From: Deinococcus seoulensis
GTDB lineage: Bacteria; Deinococcota; Deinococci; Deinococcales; Deinococcaceae
DNA length: 64,000 nt
Assembly (NCBI RefSeq): GCF_014648115.1
Contig: NZ_BMQM01000012.1
Location: forward strand, 57,655 to 121,654
Reading direction: 5' to 3'
Positions 42,961 through 50,968 of this stretch are shown piece after piece. Within the stretch, counting starts at the first letter, position 1; each line of letters starts with the position of its first letter. The notes below the pieces were generated by a model that was not told the DNA's origin, made no database searches, and saw only the letters and a program-made list of their open reading frames with translations. The position numbers and the translations under genes are program-made.

Positions 42961-44403
42961 TCAGGGCTTGCACAGGGGGTACTGGGCGAAGTTGAAGTTG
43001 GTGGTGGGTTTCCAGCTGGCGTACTTGAAGTAGTCCAGGCTGACGTTGAGGCCCTTCTTGCGTTCCGCGGCGAGGTTGGCGGTCAGGAGTTTCTGACGGC
43101 CCTCGGCGAGGGTCTGCGCGACCGGTTTCCAGTCCTGTCCCTTGATGAGGGCCTCGACGACGCTGGACATCTCGTTGGGCAGCGAGGTGTCGGCGAGGGC
43201 GTCGCGGTACGCGGTGGATTTGCCCATGTCGCTGCACGCGAGTTGCGGGGCGGGCGTGGCGACGCGGTAGTTGTTCTTGGCGATCGACACGATCCGGCTG
43301 ATGATCTTGTCGTTGGGGTCGATGAGTTTGGAGTTGTTCGCGAAGCTCACGAAGCCGTAGCCGCCGCCGACGTAGCCCTTGGCGAAGGCGCCGTTGGGGT
43401 CCGTGAGCCACTGGACGAACGCCCAGGCGGCGTCCTTGTTGCGGACCTGTGAGGTGACCTGCAGGTCGACCGGGAGGGTGGCCTTGGTGAGTTTGCCGCG
43501 CGGTTCGCCGTCCGGGGTGGGGATTGGCGCGACGGAGTAGTCGAGTTTGGCGAAGCCCATGCTGCGCAGCACGCTGGGAATCCAGGACCCGTCGGGGTAG
43601 AACGCGGCCTGCCCGAGTGCGAAGGCCTGCCGGGAGGCTTCCTTGGTGGTGGTCTCGACGCCGGGAATGAAGTACTTCTGGTCGTACATCGTTTTCAGCA
43701 GGTCCCAGGCGCGCAGGCGGGCCGGGTCGGCGTAGGCGAAGCGGCCGGTGGTGTAGTTGAAGTCGCCCTGCGTGCCGGCTGTGGCGGTGAAGGGAATCCA
43801 GAAGCGCTGGAACTGGGTGGGGTTGGTGAACGAGGCGCTGAAGCAGGATTTGCCGCGTTGTTTGACCTTCTCGCAGACGCTGAGCAGCTGTTTCCAGGTG
43901 CGGGGCATCTGCGTGGCGGGGTTGATGCCGGCGTCGCGCAGGACGGCGTTGTTCGCGAAGAGGTAGCCGGGTCCGAAGATGGTGTTGTCGAAGACCGGGA
44001 CGCCGTAGATCTGGTTGCCGAGCATGGTGGTGCCGTTGACGAAGGTGTTCTTGGGCCAGCGGGACTTGAAGGAGGCGGGGATGGGTTTGCCGCCGCTGAT
44101 CGGGGCCAGCCAGCCGTTCTCTTTCATCTGTTCGAGGCTGGTGTCGAAGGTGTAGAGGATCAGGTCGGGGGCGTCGCCGCTCTGGAAGGCGAGGGGCAGG
44201 GTCTTGCGCAGGGCGTCCTCGGACTGGACTTCGAATTTGATGGTCCACTGCGGGTATTTCTTGTTGAAGGCCGTTTCGAGGGTCTTGTAGAGCTCGGCCT
44301 GTTCCAGCGAGATGCTGGCGATGCGCAGGGTGGGTTTCTGCGCGTTGGCCGTGGAGAGCGTGAGGCTGACGGTCAGGGCGGCCAGGGTGAGGACTCTGCG
44401 CAT
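42961..44403 (-). CDS. Extracellular sugar-binding protein (CUT1 family)
   Basis: 480 residues. A signal peptide of about 21 residues (RVLTLAALTVSLTLSTANAQ) precedes TLRIASISLEQAELYKTLE, typical of SBP_bac_1 proteins. Later markers are DLILYTFDTSLEQMKENGWL, ALGQAAFYPDGSWIPSVL and KDAAWAFVQWLTDPNGAFAK. It is the first gene of the operon, 94 bp before the permeases, and captures the unsaturated oligosaccharide. The ligand is inferred from the downstream GH88 and KDG genes. Confidence 0.91.
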   Translation of the reverse strand: MRRVLTLAALTVSLTLSTANAQKPTLRIASISLEQAELYKTLETAFNKKYPQWTIKFEVQSEDALRKTLPLAFQSGDAPDLILYTFDTSLEQMKENGWLAPISGGKPIPASFKSRWPKNTFVNGTTMLGNQIYGVPVFDNTIFGPGYLFANNAVLRDAGINPATQMPRTWKQLLSVCEKVKQRGKSCFSASFTNPTQFQRFWIPFTATAGTQGDFNYTTGRFAYADPARLRAWDLLKTMYDQKYFIPGVETTTKEASRQAFALGQAAFYPDGSWIPSVLRSMGFAKLDYSVAPIPTPDGEPRGKLTKATLPVDLQVTSQVRNKDAAWAFVQWLTDPNGAFAKGYVGGGYGFVSFANNSKLIDPNDKIISRIVSIAKNNYRVATPAPQLACSDMGKSTAYRDALADTSLPNEMSSVVEALIKGQDWKPVAQTLAEGRQKLLTANLAAERKKGLNVSLDYFKYASWKPTTNFNFAQYPLCKP

Positions 44404-44525
44404 GGGGGGACTCCTGTGGGTGTGAGGGGCGACGGGTGGACGGCGCGAAACGGCGAGGTCAGCGGTGGGTGTGGACGTTCAGGCACCTCGGGTGGTGTCT
44501 GGGGGATGACGTCAGCAGAATTGGA

Positions 44526-44537
44526 TTTATCGTTAAA
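44526..44537. promoter_or_regulatory. LacI-type operator before the uronide operon
   Basis: TTTATCGTTAAA, a near-palindrome of the form TTTANCGNTAAA with the central CG typical of LacI-family sites. It begins 4 bp past the -10 box, around the expected transcription start, so the adjacent LacI-type protein would block the operon when no inducer is present. Confidence 0.55.
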
Positions 44538-44540
44538 CCC

Positions 44541-44569
44541 ACTGTAACGGAGCGGTCAGGTGATGTCAA
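44541..44569 (-). promoter_or_regulatory. Promoter of the uronide import and catabolism operon
   Basis: On the minus strand: TTGACA (44564-44569), a 17-bp spacer and TACAGT (44541-44546), about 138 bp upstream of the binding-protein ATG. This is the best sigma-70 match in this part of the window. Confidence 0.75.
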
Positions 44570-44684
44570 TGCCATCCCCCCAACCCAGCGCCCCCCCAGC
44601 AGGAACGCCACGCCGTCACCGCCTTCCCACACGGCCGGTCCATGCGTGCAGGAGCGCGGCCGGTTCCGGAGTGCACCCGGACGA

Positions 44685-45692
44685 TCAGGTCCGCGCGGCT
44701 GTCGACCCCCGCACGACCAGCTCACTGGCCAGATTCACAGGTCCCGCCGGCACCGCTTTCCCATCCAGAATGCTCAGCAGCAGCTGCGCCGCGCCCTCAC
44801 CCAGCGCCCGGAACGGATGCCGGACAGTGGTCAGCGGCGGGAACACCTGACTCGCCAGGGGAATGTCGTCGAAGCCCACGACCGAGACGTCCTCCGGGAT
44901 CCGCAGACCCAGGTGCCTCGCGGCTTCCATCGCACCGACCGCCGAGAAATCATTGGCCGCGAAGATCGCCGTCGGCCGCTCCGGCAGGGCCAGCAACTCG
45001 GCCGCCGCCGCGAACCCCCGCACCTGCGTGAAATCACCCGTCCGCACGAGGTGCTCGTCCACTGCCAGCCCGGCGTGCTCCAGCGCCGCGCGGTACCCAC
45101 GCAGCCGCTCATGGCTCTGCCCTGACCCGGCGTCACCGGTAATGAATCCAATGCGGCGGTGCCCGAGCCCCAGCAGGTACTCGGTCGCCTGCCGCGCCGG
45201 CACGAAATTATCCGCCAGCACGGTCGGCAACCGCGTATCCGGCCCGTTGTAGTTGATCAGCACCACCGGCACCCGGCTGCGCTCGAAAATCTGAACGTCC
45301 GCCGCCGCCGCGCGTGGCATGGCGATCAGCAACCCGTCCGACAGCCCCTGACTGAGCGCCGTGACCCGCTCCCGTTCCCTCCCGGCATCGGCAGACGTGG
45401 TGTACAGCAGCATGTCGTACCTCGCCTCACTGAGCGCCGCCTGCACACCCTGAGCGATCTCCACCGACACCGGATCCAGCGCCGGGAGGACCAGACCCAG
45501 CACCTGCGTCCGCCCACTCTTGAGGCCGCGCGCCAGGACATTCGGCACGTATCCCATCTGCCGCGCGACCGTCAGGACCTGCTCACGGGTCGCCTGGGAC
45601 ACCTTGCCACGGTTGTTCAGGACATTCGAGACGGTCATGGCGGACACGCCACACCGCGCCGCAATCTCGGAGAGCGTTACCGGGGCGGGCAT
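44685..45692 (-). CDS. LacI-family transcriptional regulator (uronide operon)
   Basis: 335 residues. The helix-turn-helix and hinge are [23 protein letters not shown] then [21 protein letters not shown] (each given in parts under the limit: [20 protein letters not shown] and [12 protein letters not shown]). The effector domain has [20 protein letters not shown] and [17 protein letters not shown] and [23 protein letters not shown] at 45692 has GGGGTG 6 nt upstream. It lies just upstream of the promoter-operator at 44526-44569 and probably represses that operon until a uronide intermediate binds. A GTGATATCAC palindrome at 45744-45753 may be its own control site. Confidence 0.9.
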   Translation of the reverse strand: MPAPVTLSEIAARCGVSAMTVSNVLNNRGKVSQATREQVLTVARQMGYVPNVLARGLKSGRTQVLGLVLPALDPVSVEIAQGVQAALSEARYDMLLYTTSADAGRERERVTALSQGLSDGLLIAMPRAAAADVQIFERSRVPVVLINYNGPDTRLPTVLADNFVPARQATEYLLGLGHRRIGFITGDAGSGQSHERLRGYRAALEHAGLAVDEHLVRTGDFTQVRGFAAAAELLALPERPTAIFAANDFSAVGAMEAARHLGLRIPEDVSVVGFDDIPLASQVFPPLTTVRHPFRALGEGAAQLLLSILDGKAVPAGPVNLASELVVRGSTAART

Positions 45693-45743
45693 GAACGGCA
45701 CCCCGAACAGAAACCCGACAGACAGGAGACGGACATGCAGGTG

Positions 45744-45753
45744 GTGATATCAC
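45744..45753. promoter_or_regulatory. Palindrome in the lacI / ROK divergent region
   Basis: GTGATATCAC is a perfect 10-bp palindrome in the 274-bp gap between two divergent genes. Position suits an operator, but no promoter of good quality could be placed next to it. Confidence 0.3.
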
Positions 45754-45966
45754 AGCAACCCGTGGGCGCCAGTCATACAGCCCGGCCGGGGACGTGAACA
45801 GAAGGACTACTGTCAGTCCCGGTCAAACGAAGCCCAGACCGGCCGGACTGTGCACCACAGGGCAGGTGACAGGCAACGATGTGTGCGGCTGCCACGCGGT
45901 CGTCCTGACCCCCGCCGCTGCCGCCGGTCCCGTCCCTCGCCCGTTCCCGCCCAGCAGAGGTCCAGC

Positions 45967-46908
45967 ATGACGCACCCGTCCGAACCCCAGTCCCACCCAT
46001 CCGCATCCCGGCCTGTTCTCCGCCGCGCGGTCGCCGTCGCCCTCGACATCGGCGGGAGTCACGTGACAGCCGCGCCCGTCGACCTGCGCGGCCGCGCCGT
46101 GATCGCTGCCCCCATCCGGCTGGACCTGTCCCATGACGCCCCGCACGACACCCTGATCGGCGGCTGGGCCGAAGCGGCCCTCGCTGCCCTCGCCGGGGCC
46201 GGTGAGGCCGTCACCGTCACGCACCTCGGACTGGCCGTCCCCGGCCCCTTCGACGCGGCGCGCGGCGTGTCCGGCATGACCCACAAGTTCCGGGCGCTGT
46301 ACGGCCGGGACGCCCGCGCCGCCCTCTCGGCCCGGCTGTGCGGCACGCCGCTTCAGGACACCCCCATCCTGTTCGGGAACGACGCGGACCTGTTCGCCCT
46401 CGGGGAATGGTGGGCCGGCGCGGGCGAGCAGCTCGACACCATCGGCGTCACGCTCGGCACCGGCATCGGCTCGGGCTTCATCCGCGCCGGACAGGTTCAG
46501 ACCGGTGGCCCCGGCGTGCCGCCCGGCGGGGAACTGTGGAACACCCCGTTCCGCGGCGCCACCGTCGAGGACGCCGTGAGCGGCGCCGCCCTGACCCGCC
46601 TCGCCCACGACCACCTGGGCATCACGCTGGACGCCCGGCAGCTGGCCGCGCTGCCCGCCGATCAGTCCAGTCCGGTCTGGACAGCGTTCGGGCAGACGCT
46701 CGGGGACGCGCTATCGCCCTGGGTGCAGGCGTTCGGGCCACAGCGGGTGGTGCTGGGCGGCAACATCAGCCGGGCGTTCGGGCAGTTCGGGACGGCCCTG
46801 CAGTCACGGCTGCCGCCCGGCACGCAGGCGCGGCAGAGCCGGCATTTCGAGCACGCCGCCCTGCTGGGAGCCGCGCAACTGCCCGGCCCCGACAACACGC
46901 CGCACTGA
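45967..46908 (+). CDS. ROK-family sugar kinase lacking the zinc-finger motif
   Basis: 313 residues. ATP-binding VALDIGGSHVTAAPV, GLAVPGPFD, catalytic aspartate in FGNDADLFALGEWW and GVTLGTGIGSGFI are all family features. In most ROK kinases a CxCGxxGC zinc loop follows; here the equivalent segment reads GGELWNTPFRGATVEDAVSG with no cysteine. The protein may therefore fold without zinc. AGAGG precedes the ATG. Substrate is probably glucose or another hexose. The gene is divergent from the uronide lacI. Confidence 0.85.
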   Translation: MTHPSEPQSHPSASRPVLRRAVAVALDIGGSHVTAAPVDLRGRAVIAAPIRLDLSHDAPHDTLIGGWAEAALAALAGAGEAVTVTHLGLAVPGPFDAARGVSGMTHKFRALYGRDARAALSARLCGTPLQDTPILFGNDADLFALGEWWAGAGEQLDTIGVTLGTGIGSGFIRAGQVQTGGPGVPPGGELWNTPFRGATVEDAVSGAALTRLAHDHLGITLDARQLAALPADQSSPVWTAFGQTLGDALSPWVQAFGPQRVVLGGNISRAFGQFGTALQSRLPPGTQARQSRHFEHAALLGAAQLPGPDNTPH

Positions 46909-47142
46909 ATGTGCAGGCAACCTGCCTGAAAGAAGCGGTGTGCCGCCGGGATGTCTGTTACGCTGCGCTGGCACACAACCTTCCACAGTCAACGGCCAGC
47001 GGAGTAGCCTCTGCTCCGGTTCTGGCCCTGACTGAACCCCGTGAATACGGGTCGCCCAGTCATGGATCGCCCAGTCAGTCACGGGTCACCCAGTCCTGAG
47101 ACAGGGCCGGTCCTCAAATCTCACGCAATGGAGTGAACAGCT

Positions 47143-48264
47143 ATGGTCAACGTTTCAGGCACCACCGCCCCTGGGTTCGAACAGGTCCGTGAAGTTTTCA
47201 TCGAGAATTTTGCTGAGCGAGGTGACATCGGCGCCGCCTTTGCCGTCGTTCTCAACGGCGAACTGGTCGTCGACCTGCACGGCGGCGTGGCCGATCCATC
47301 CAGCAGCCGACCCTGGGCGGACGACACGCTGGTCAACGTCTGGTCAACGACAAAGGGCGTGACCGCCGCCTGCTTTGCCATGCTCGCCGACCGCGGGCGC
47401 ATAGATTATTCGGCGCCCGTGGCACGGTACTGGCCTGAATTTGCGGCGGCAGGCAAGCAGGACGTCACCGTCGCCATGCTGCTGTCACACCAGGCGGGAC
47501 TCAGCGGGTTCCGCGATCCCGCCCAGATCGAGGACTTCTACGACTCCGAGCAGGCGGCGGCGCGACTGGCGGCGGCCGAACCGTTCTGGGAGCCGGGCAC
47601 GCAGGCGGGGTACCACGCCGTGACAGTCGGGTTCATGGCCTCGGAACTGTTCCGCCGGATTGACGGGCGCCGCCTTCGCGAATTCGTACGCGACGAACTG
47701 GGCAGCCTCGACATTCATATCGGACTGCCGCGTTCCCGCGCGGCGGGCGCCGCCACCATGCTCGCGCCGCTGACACTCAACTCGTCCAGTCTCATAGGCG
47801 ATCTCACCCCAGCTCAGATCGCCGCGCTGGCCAATCCACTGATCGACCCGCTCGCCCCGAACGATCCAGCCTGGCAGGCAGCGGAAATCCCGTCGGCCAA
47901 CGGGTTCGCGACGGCCCGCGGTCTCGCCCGACTGTACGGCGCCCTTGCCAGCGACGGCCAGATCGACGGAACGCACCTCGTATCGCCTGCCACCGTCAGA
48001 GCGGCGACGACAGAACAGTTCCGTGGCGTTGACGCGGTACTTGGCGCAGAGGCCAGCTGGGCCAGCGGATTCCTGCTCAACAGCAGCGGTGTGTACGGAC
48101 CGAACCAGAGTGCGTTCGGTCACTCGGGCTGGGGCGGTTCGTTCGCATCCGGTGATCCTGAAGCGGGCATCGGCATGGCGTACACGATGAACCAGATGGG
48201 CACCGACCTGATCGGTGATCCGCGCGCCATGGCCCTGATCAGAGCGGTCTACTCATCCAGATGA
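47143..48264 (+). CDS. Serine hydrolase, class C beta-lactamase/EstB-like
   Basis: 373 residues with the serine-lysine pair S68-x-x-K71 in VWSTTKGVTAA, then LLSHQAGLSGF and the tyrosine region GYHAVTVGF, and GFATARGLARLYGAL near the end. This is the family VIII esterase or penicillin-binding-protein-like fold, usually esterases rather than antibiotic resistance enzymes. No signal peptide is visible, which also argues for an intracellular esterase. The 234 bp upstream contain a threefold GTCGCCCAGTCA-like direct repeat (47049-47097). Its start region is a little lower in GC than its neighbours. Confidence 0.83.
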   Translation: MVNVSGTTAPGFEQVREVFIENFAERGDIGAAFAVVLNGELVVDLHGGVADPSSSRPWADDTLVNVWSTTKGVTAACFAMLADRGRIDYSAPVARYWPEFAAAGKQDVTVAMLLSHQAGLSGFRDPAQIEDFYDSEQAAARLAAAEPFWEPGTQAGYHAVTVGFMASELFRRIDGRRLREFVRDELGSLDIHIGLPRSRAAGAATMLAPLTLNSSSLIGDLTPAQIAALANPLIDPLAPNDPAWQAAEIPSANGFATARGLARLYGALASDGQIDGTHLVSPATVRAATTEQFRGVDAVLGAEASWASGFLLNSSGVYGPNQSAFGHSGWGGSFASGDPEAGIGMAYTMNQMGTDLIGDPRAMALIRAVYSSR

Positions 48265-48409
48265 CCCGCAGCCGGGAGTGCCCTCCTCCCGGCTCCACGC
48301 TCTTCATCACGGAATCAAAGGCACTGACAGCCGGGGCTGAACCCGCTGAGCGTGCCGCGTCCGGTTCATTCGTCTCCGTCCGGTTCCCTGCCTGGGGCCA
48401 CACATTTCA

Positions 48410-48563
48410 TACGGACTCCGATTGAATGGCTTATAAAGCCGCTGGGTCCGAGCGGACTCGTAGAGCTGCGCAGCAGAGCGGGTAGGAGTCGAAGCGGGTT
48501 CCGGACGTGGAGTTAACAGGTCGGTGGTGTTCCGATCTGTTAACGAAACAAACGGAATCCGTA
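48410..48563 (+). repeat. MITE-like element, full-length copy (154 bp)
   Basis: Terminal repeats TACGGACTCCG and CGGAATCCGTA, flanked by TCA on both sides (48407-48409 and 48564-48566). Internal dyads are ATGGCTTATAAAGCC and AACAGGTCGG pairing with CCGATCTGTT. In the second, several bases changed on both arms relative to other copies so that pairing is kept, which suggests selection for the hairpin. Part of a 439-bp gene-free stretch (48265-48703) with a 35-bp gene fragment and a palindrome. Confidence 0.88.
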
Positions 48564-48581
48564 TCACTGCGAAGCATGCTG

Positions 48582-48616
48582 GCCGCCGACCTGCTCGAAA
48601 CGCTGCTGCCAGTGGC
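48582..48616 (+). pseudogene. 35-bp fragment of the glycosyltransferase 3' end
   Basis: These 35 bases are identical to 21630-21664, the last coding part of the GT1 gene at 20403-21674 (encoding AADLLETLLPVA). Flanks differ. It lies 19 bp after the MITE-like element at 48410. It may be the last trace of a second glycosyltransferase gene or a small duplication. Confidence 0.75.
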
Positions 48617-48675
48617 GGGGTCGTCATGACCCGCCTGGCCTCATCAGGCGAGGTCGGGTACGCTGCGCCGACGCT

Positions 48676-48693
48676 GCTCATAACGTTATGAGC
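48676..48693. other. Putative parS site 5
   Basis: Same 18-bp palindrome as at 2635, here extended to a 26-bp perfect palindrome by flanking CGCT and AGCG. It is 38 kb from parB, in the short gap after the GH31 gene. Distant parS sites are normal for chromosomal partition systems and less so for small plasmids. Confidence 0.65.
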
Positions 48694-48703
48694 AGCGCTC
48701 TGC

Positions 48704-50968
48704 TCATCCGGCTGGGAGGGCCGCCGCGTCCGTCTGTACGTTGTGCACGGTGTCCTGTCCGGCCAGCCGGAAGCGGTAGGGCCGATCCGTGCCGGTGCGG
48801 GTCAGGTGCAGCGTTCCGCCGTCCCGCCGCACCGTGACCGTGAAGTCCTCGCTGCCGTCCGGCCGGTAGAGGGTGGCCGTGGCCGCGCTGCCGTCGGGGA
48901 GTGCGTACAGCGTCAGCAGGGGCCGGTCGCCGTGGTCGAAGTCAGGCCGTTCCTGTTCCTCGCCCGTGGCGAGCAGCGTGCCGGGCCGCACGTACAGCGG
49001 CGCCGACATCACGCCGTGCGTCTCGGTGCGCCACGCGGGGCCGTGCGCGACCTCGCCGGTCAGCAGGTGCGTCCAGGTCCCGGCGGGGAGGTACACCTGC
49101 ACGCGGCCGTCCTCGCGGAATATCGGCGCGACGAGCAGGGACTCGCCCAGCAGGTACTGGCGGTCGAGCGCCACGCAGGCGGGGTCGTCGGGGAATTCCA
49201 GCAGCATGGCGCGCATCACCGGCAGGCCCCGGCGGTGCGCCGTGATGGCCTGCGCCCACAGGTAAGGCATCAGCGACAGTTTCAGGCGCGTGAAGAAGCG
49301 CAGGACGTCCACGCTCTCCCCGTCGATCAGCCACGGCACGCGGTACGTGGTGCTGGCGTGCAGGCGGCTGTGCGACGACAGCAGTCCGAATGCCACCCAG
49401 CGTTTGTACAGGGCGGGCGGTGGGGCGCCCTCGAAGCCGCCGATGTCGTGACTCCAGAAGCCGAACCCGCTGAGGCCCAGGGACAGGCCGCCGCGCAGGC
49501 TCTCGGCCATGCTCTCGAAGGTCGAGTCGCAGTCGCCGCCCCAGTGCACCGGGAACGCCTGCCCCCCGGCGGTGGCGCTGCGGGCGAACAGCGTGGCCTC
49601 GCCGGGTCGTTCGGCCTCCAGTGCGCGGAACACGCAGGCGTTGTACTGCTGCGCGTAGTGGTTGTGCATCCGCTCGGGGTCGCTGCCGTCATGCCACGTG
49701 ACGCCCTCGTGCGGGATGCGTTCGCCGAAGTCGGTCTTGATGGCGTCCACGCCCTGCCGCGCCAGGCGCCGGATGTGCCCCGCGAACCAGTCGGCGGCCG
49801 CGGGGTTCGTGAAATCCACGATGCCCATGCCGGGTTGCCACAGGTCGCCCTGCCACACGCCGCCGTCCCCTCGGCGCAGCAGGTAGCCCTCGCGGGCGGC
49901 CTCGGCGAACAGCGGGGATTTCTGCGCGACGTACGGGTTGATCCACACGCTGACTTTCAGTCCCCGCCCGCGCAGCCGCGCGAGCATGCCCTCGGGGTCG
50001 GGGAACACGGCCGGGTCCCACTGGAAGTCGCACCACTGGAAGGCCCGCATCCAGAAGCAGTCGAAGTGGAACACCGACAGCGGGATGTCCCGCTGCGCCA
50101 TGCCGTCCAGGAAGGACGTGACGGTCGCCTCGTCGTAATCGGTAGTAAAGGACGTGCTGAGCCACAGCCCGAAACTCCACGCGGGCGGCAGCGCCGGGCG
50201 GCCCGTCAGGCGCGTGTAGCGTTCCAGCACCTCGGCCGGGGTGGGACCGGCGATCACGAGGTACTCGAGCGCCTCGCCCGGCACGCTGAACTGCACGCGC
50301 GACACCCGCTCGGTGGCGACCTCGAACGACACGGCGCCCGGATCGTTCACGAACACGCCGTACCCTTTGCTGCTCAGGTAGAACGGCACATTCTTGTACG
50401 CCTGGTCGCTGCCGGTGCCGCCGTCACGGTTCCAGATGTCCACCGTCTGCCCGTTCTTCACGAACGCCGTGAAGCGCTCGCCGAGGCCGTACACGAGTTC
50501 GCCCACGTCCAGTGTCAGGCCCTCGTGCATGAAGGTCCGCCCGTCGTCCCGGCGGACGTAGCCCATCCCGCGCCCGGCCGAGCGGGTCAGCGGCTCGCCG
50601 CCGTGCAGGAAACGCAGGCTCCACGGGAAGCGCGTCACCTCGGCGCGCAGCGGCCCGCTCGTGAGGGAGGCGAGCGTGTCGTCGATCTCGATCTGCACCG
50701 GCGCGTCCTGCCCGTCCAGCGCGAAGTGGGGTCCGGCGTCCGGGCCGCCCTCGAAGTGCGTGACGCGCACCCGGATCACGCCCGGCAGCGGCGATGAGAG
50801 CCGCACGGTCAGCATCGGCCCCTCCAGCGTGTCGCCCCGGTGCCGGACCGGGCGGGTCGGGGCGAACAGCTCCAGCGTGTCGCCGCTGCGCCGCGCGTCG
50901 AAGGCCTCGGCCGGGTGCGCGACCTTCACGCCGGGCAGGGTCAGCCAGTTCCCGTCCGTGAACTTCAT
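48704..50968 (-). CDS. Alpha-xylosidase (GH31, YicI type)
   Basis: 754 residues. The nucleophile D413 is in IKTDFGERIP and the acid/base D479 in FPVHWGGDCDST, exactly as in alpha-xylosidase YicI, and FHFDCFWMRAFQWCDFQWD fits its substrate pocket (WCDF). LSGFGFWSHDIGGFEG is the conserved late motif. There is no signal peptide. It removes alpha-1,6-linked xylose from the non-reducing end of xyloglucan oligosaccharides. ATG at 50968 overlaps the GH42 stop by 4 bp. The gene ends 10 bp from the fifth palindrome. Confidence 0.92.
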   Translation of the reverse strand: MKFTDGNWLTLPGVKVAHPAEAFDARRSGDTLELFAPTRPVRHRGDTLEGPMLTVRLSSPLPGVIRVRVTHFEGGPDAGPHFALDGQDAPVQIEIDDTLASLTSGPLRAEVTRFPWSLRFLHGGEPLTRSAGRGMGYVRRDDGRTFMHEGLTLDVGELVYGLGERFTAFVKNGQTVDIWNRDGGTGSDQAYKNVPFYLSSKGYGVFVNDPGAVSFEVATERVSRVQFSVPGEALEYLVIAGPTPAEVLERYTRLTGRPALPPAWSFGLWLSTSFTTDYDEATVTSFLDGMAQRDIPLSVFHFDCFWMRAFQWCDFQWDPAVFPDPEGMLARLRGRGLKVSVWINPYVAQKSPLFAEAAREGYLLRRGDGGVWQGDLWQPGMGIVDFTNPAAADWFAGHIRRLARQGVDAIKTDFGERIPHEGVTWHDGSDPERMHNHYAQQYNACVFRALEAERPGEATLFARSATAGGQAFPVHWGGDCDSTFESMAESLRGGLSLGLSGFGFWSHDIGGFEGAPPPALYKRWVAFGLLSSHSRLHASTTYRVPWLIDGESVDVLRFFTRLKLSLMPYLWAQAITAHRRGLPVMRAMLLEFPDDPACVALDRQYLLGESLLVAPIFREDGRVQVYLPAGTWTHLLTGEVAHGPAWRTETHGVMSAPLYVRPGTLLATGEEQERPDFDHGDRPLLTLYALPDGSAATATLYRPDGSEDFTVTVRRDGGTLHLTRTGTDRPYRFRLAGQDTVHNVQTDAAALPAG

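Noticed and set aside
47143..48264. Antibiotic-resistance beta-lactamase
   Set aside because: The SxxK fold is shared with esterases; there is no signal peptide, as a periplasmic beta-lactamase would need, and no resistance context.
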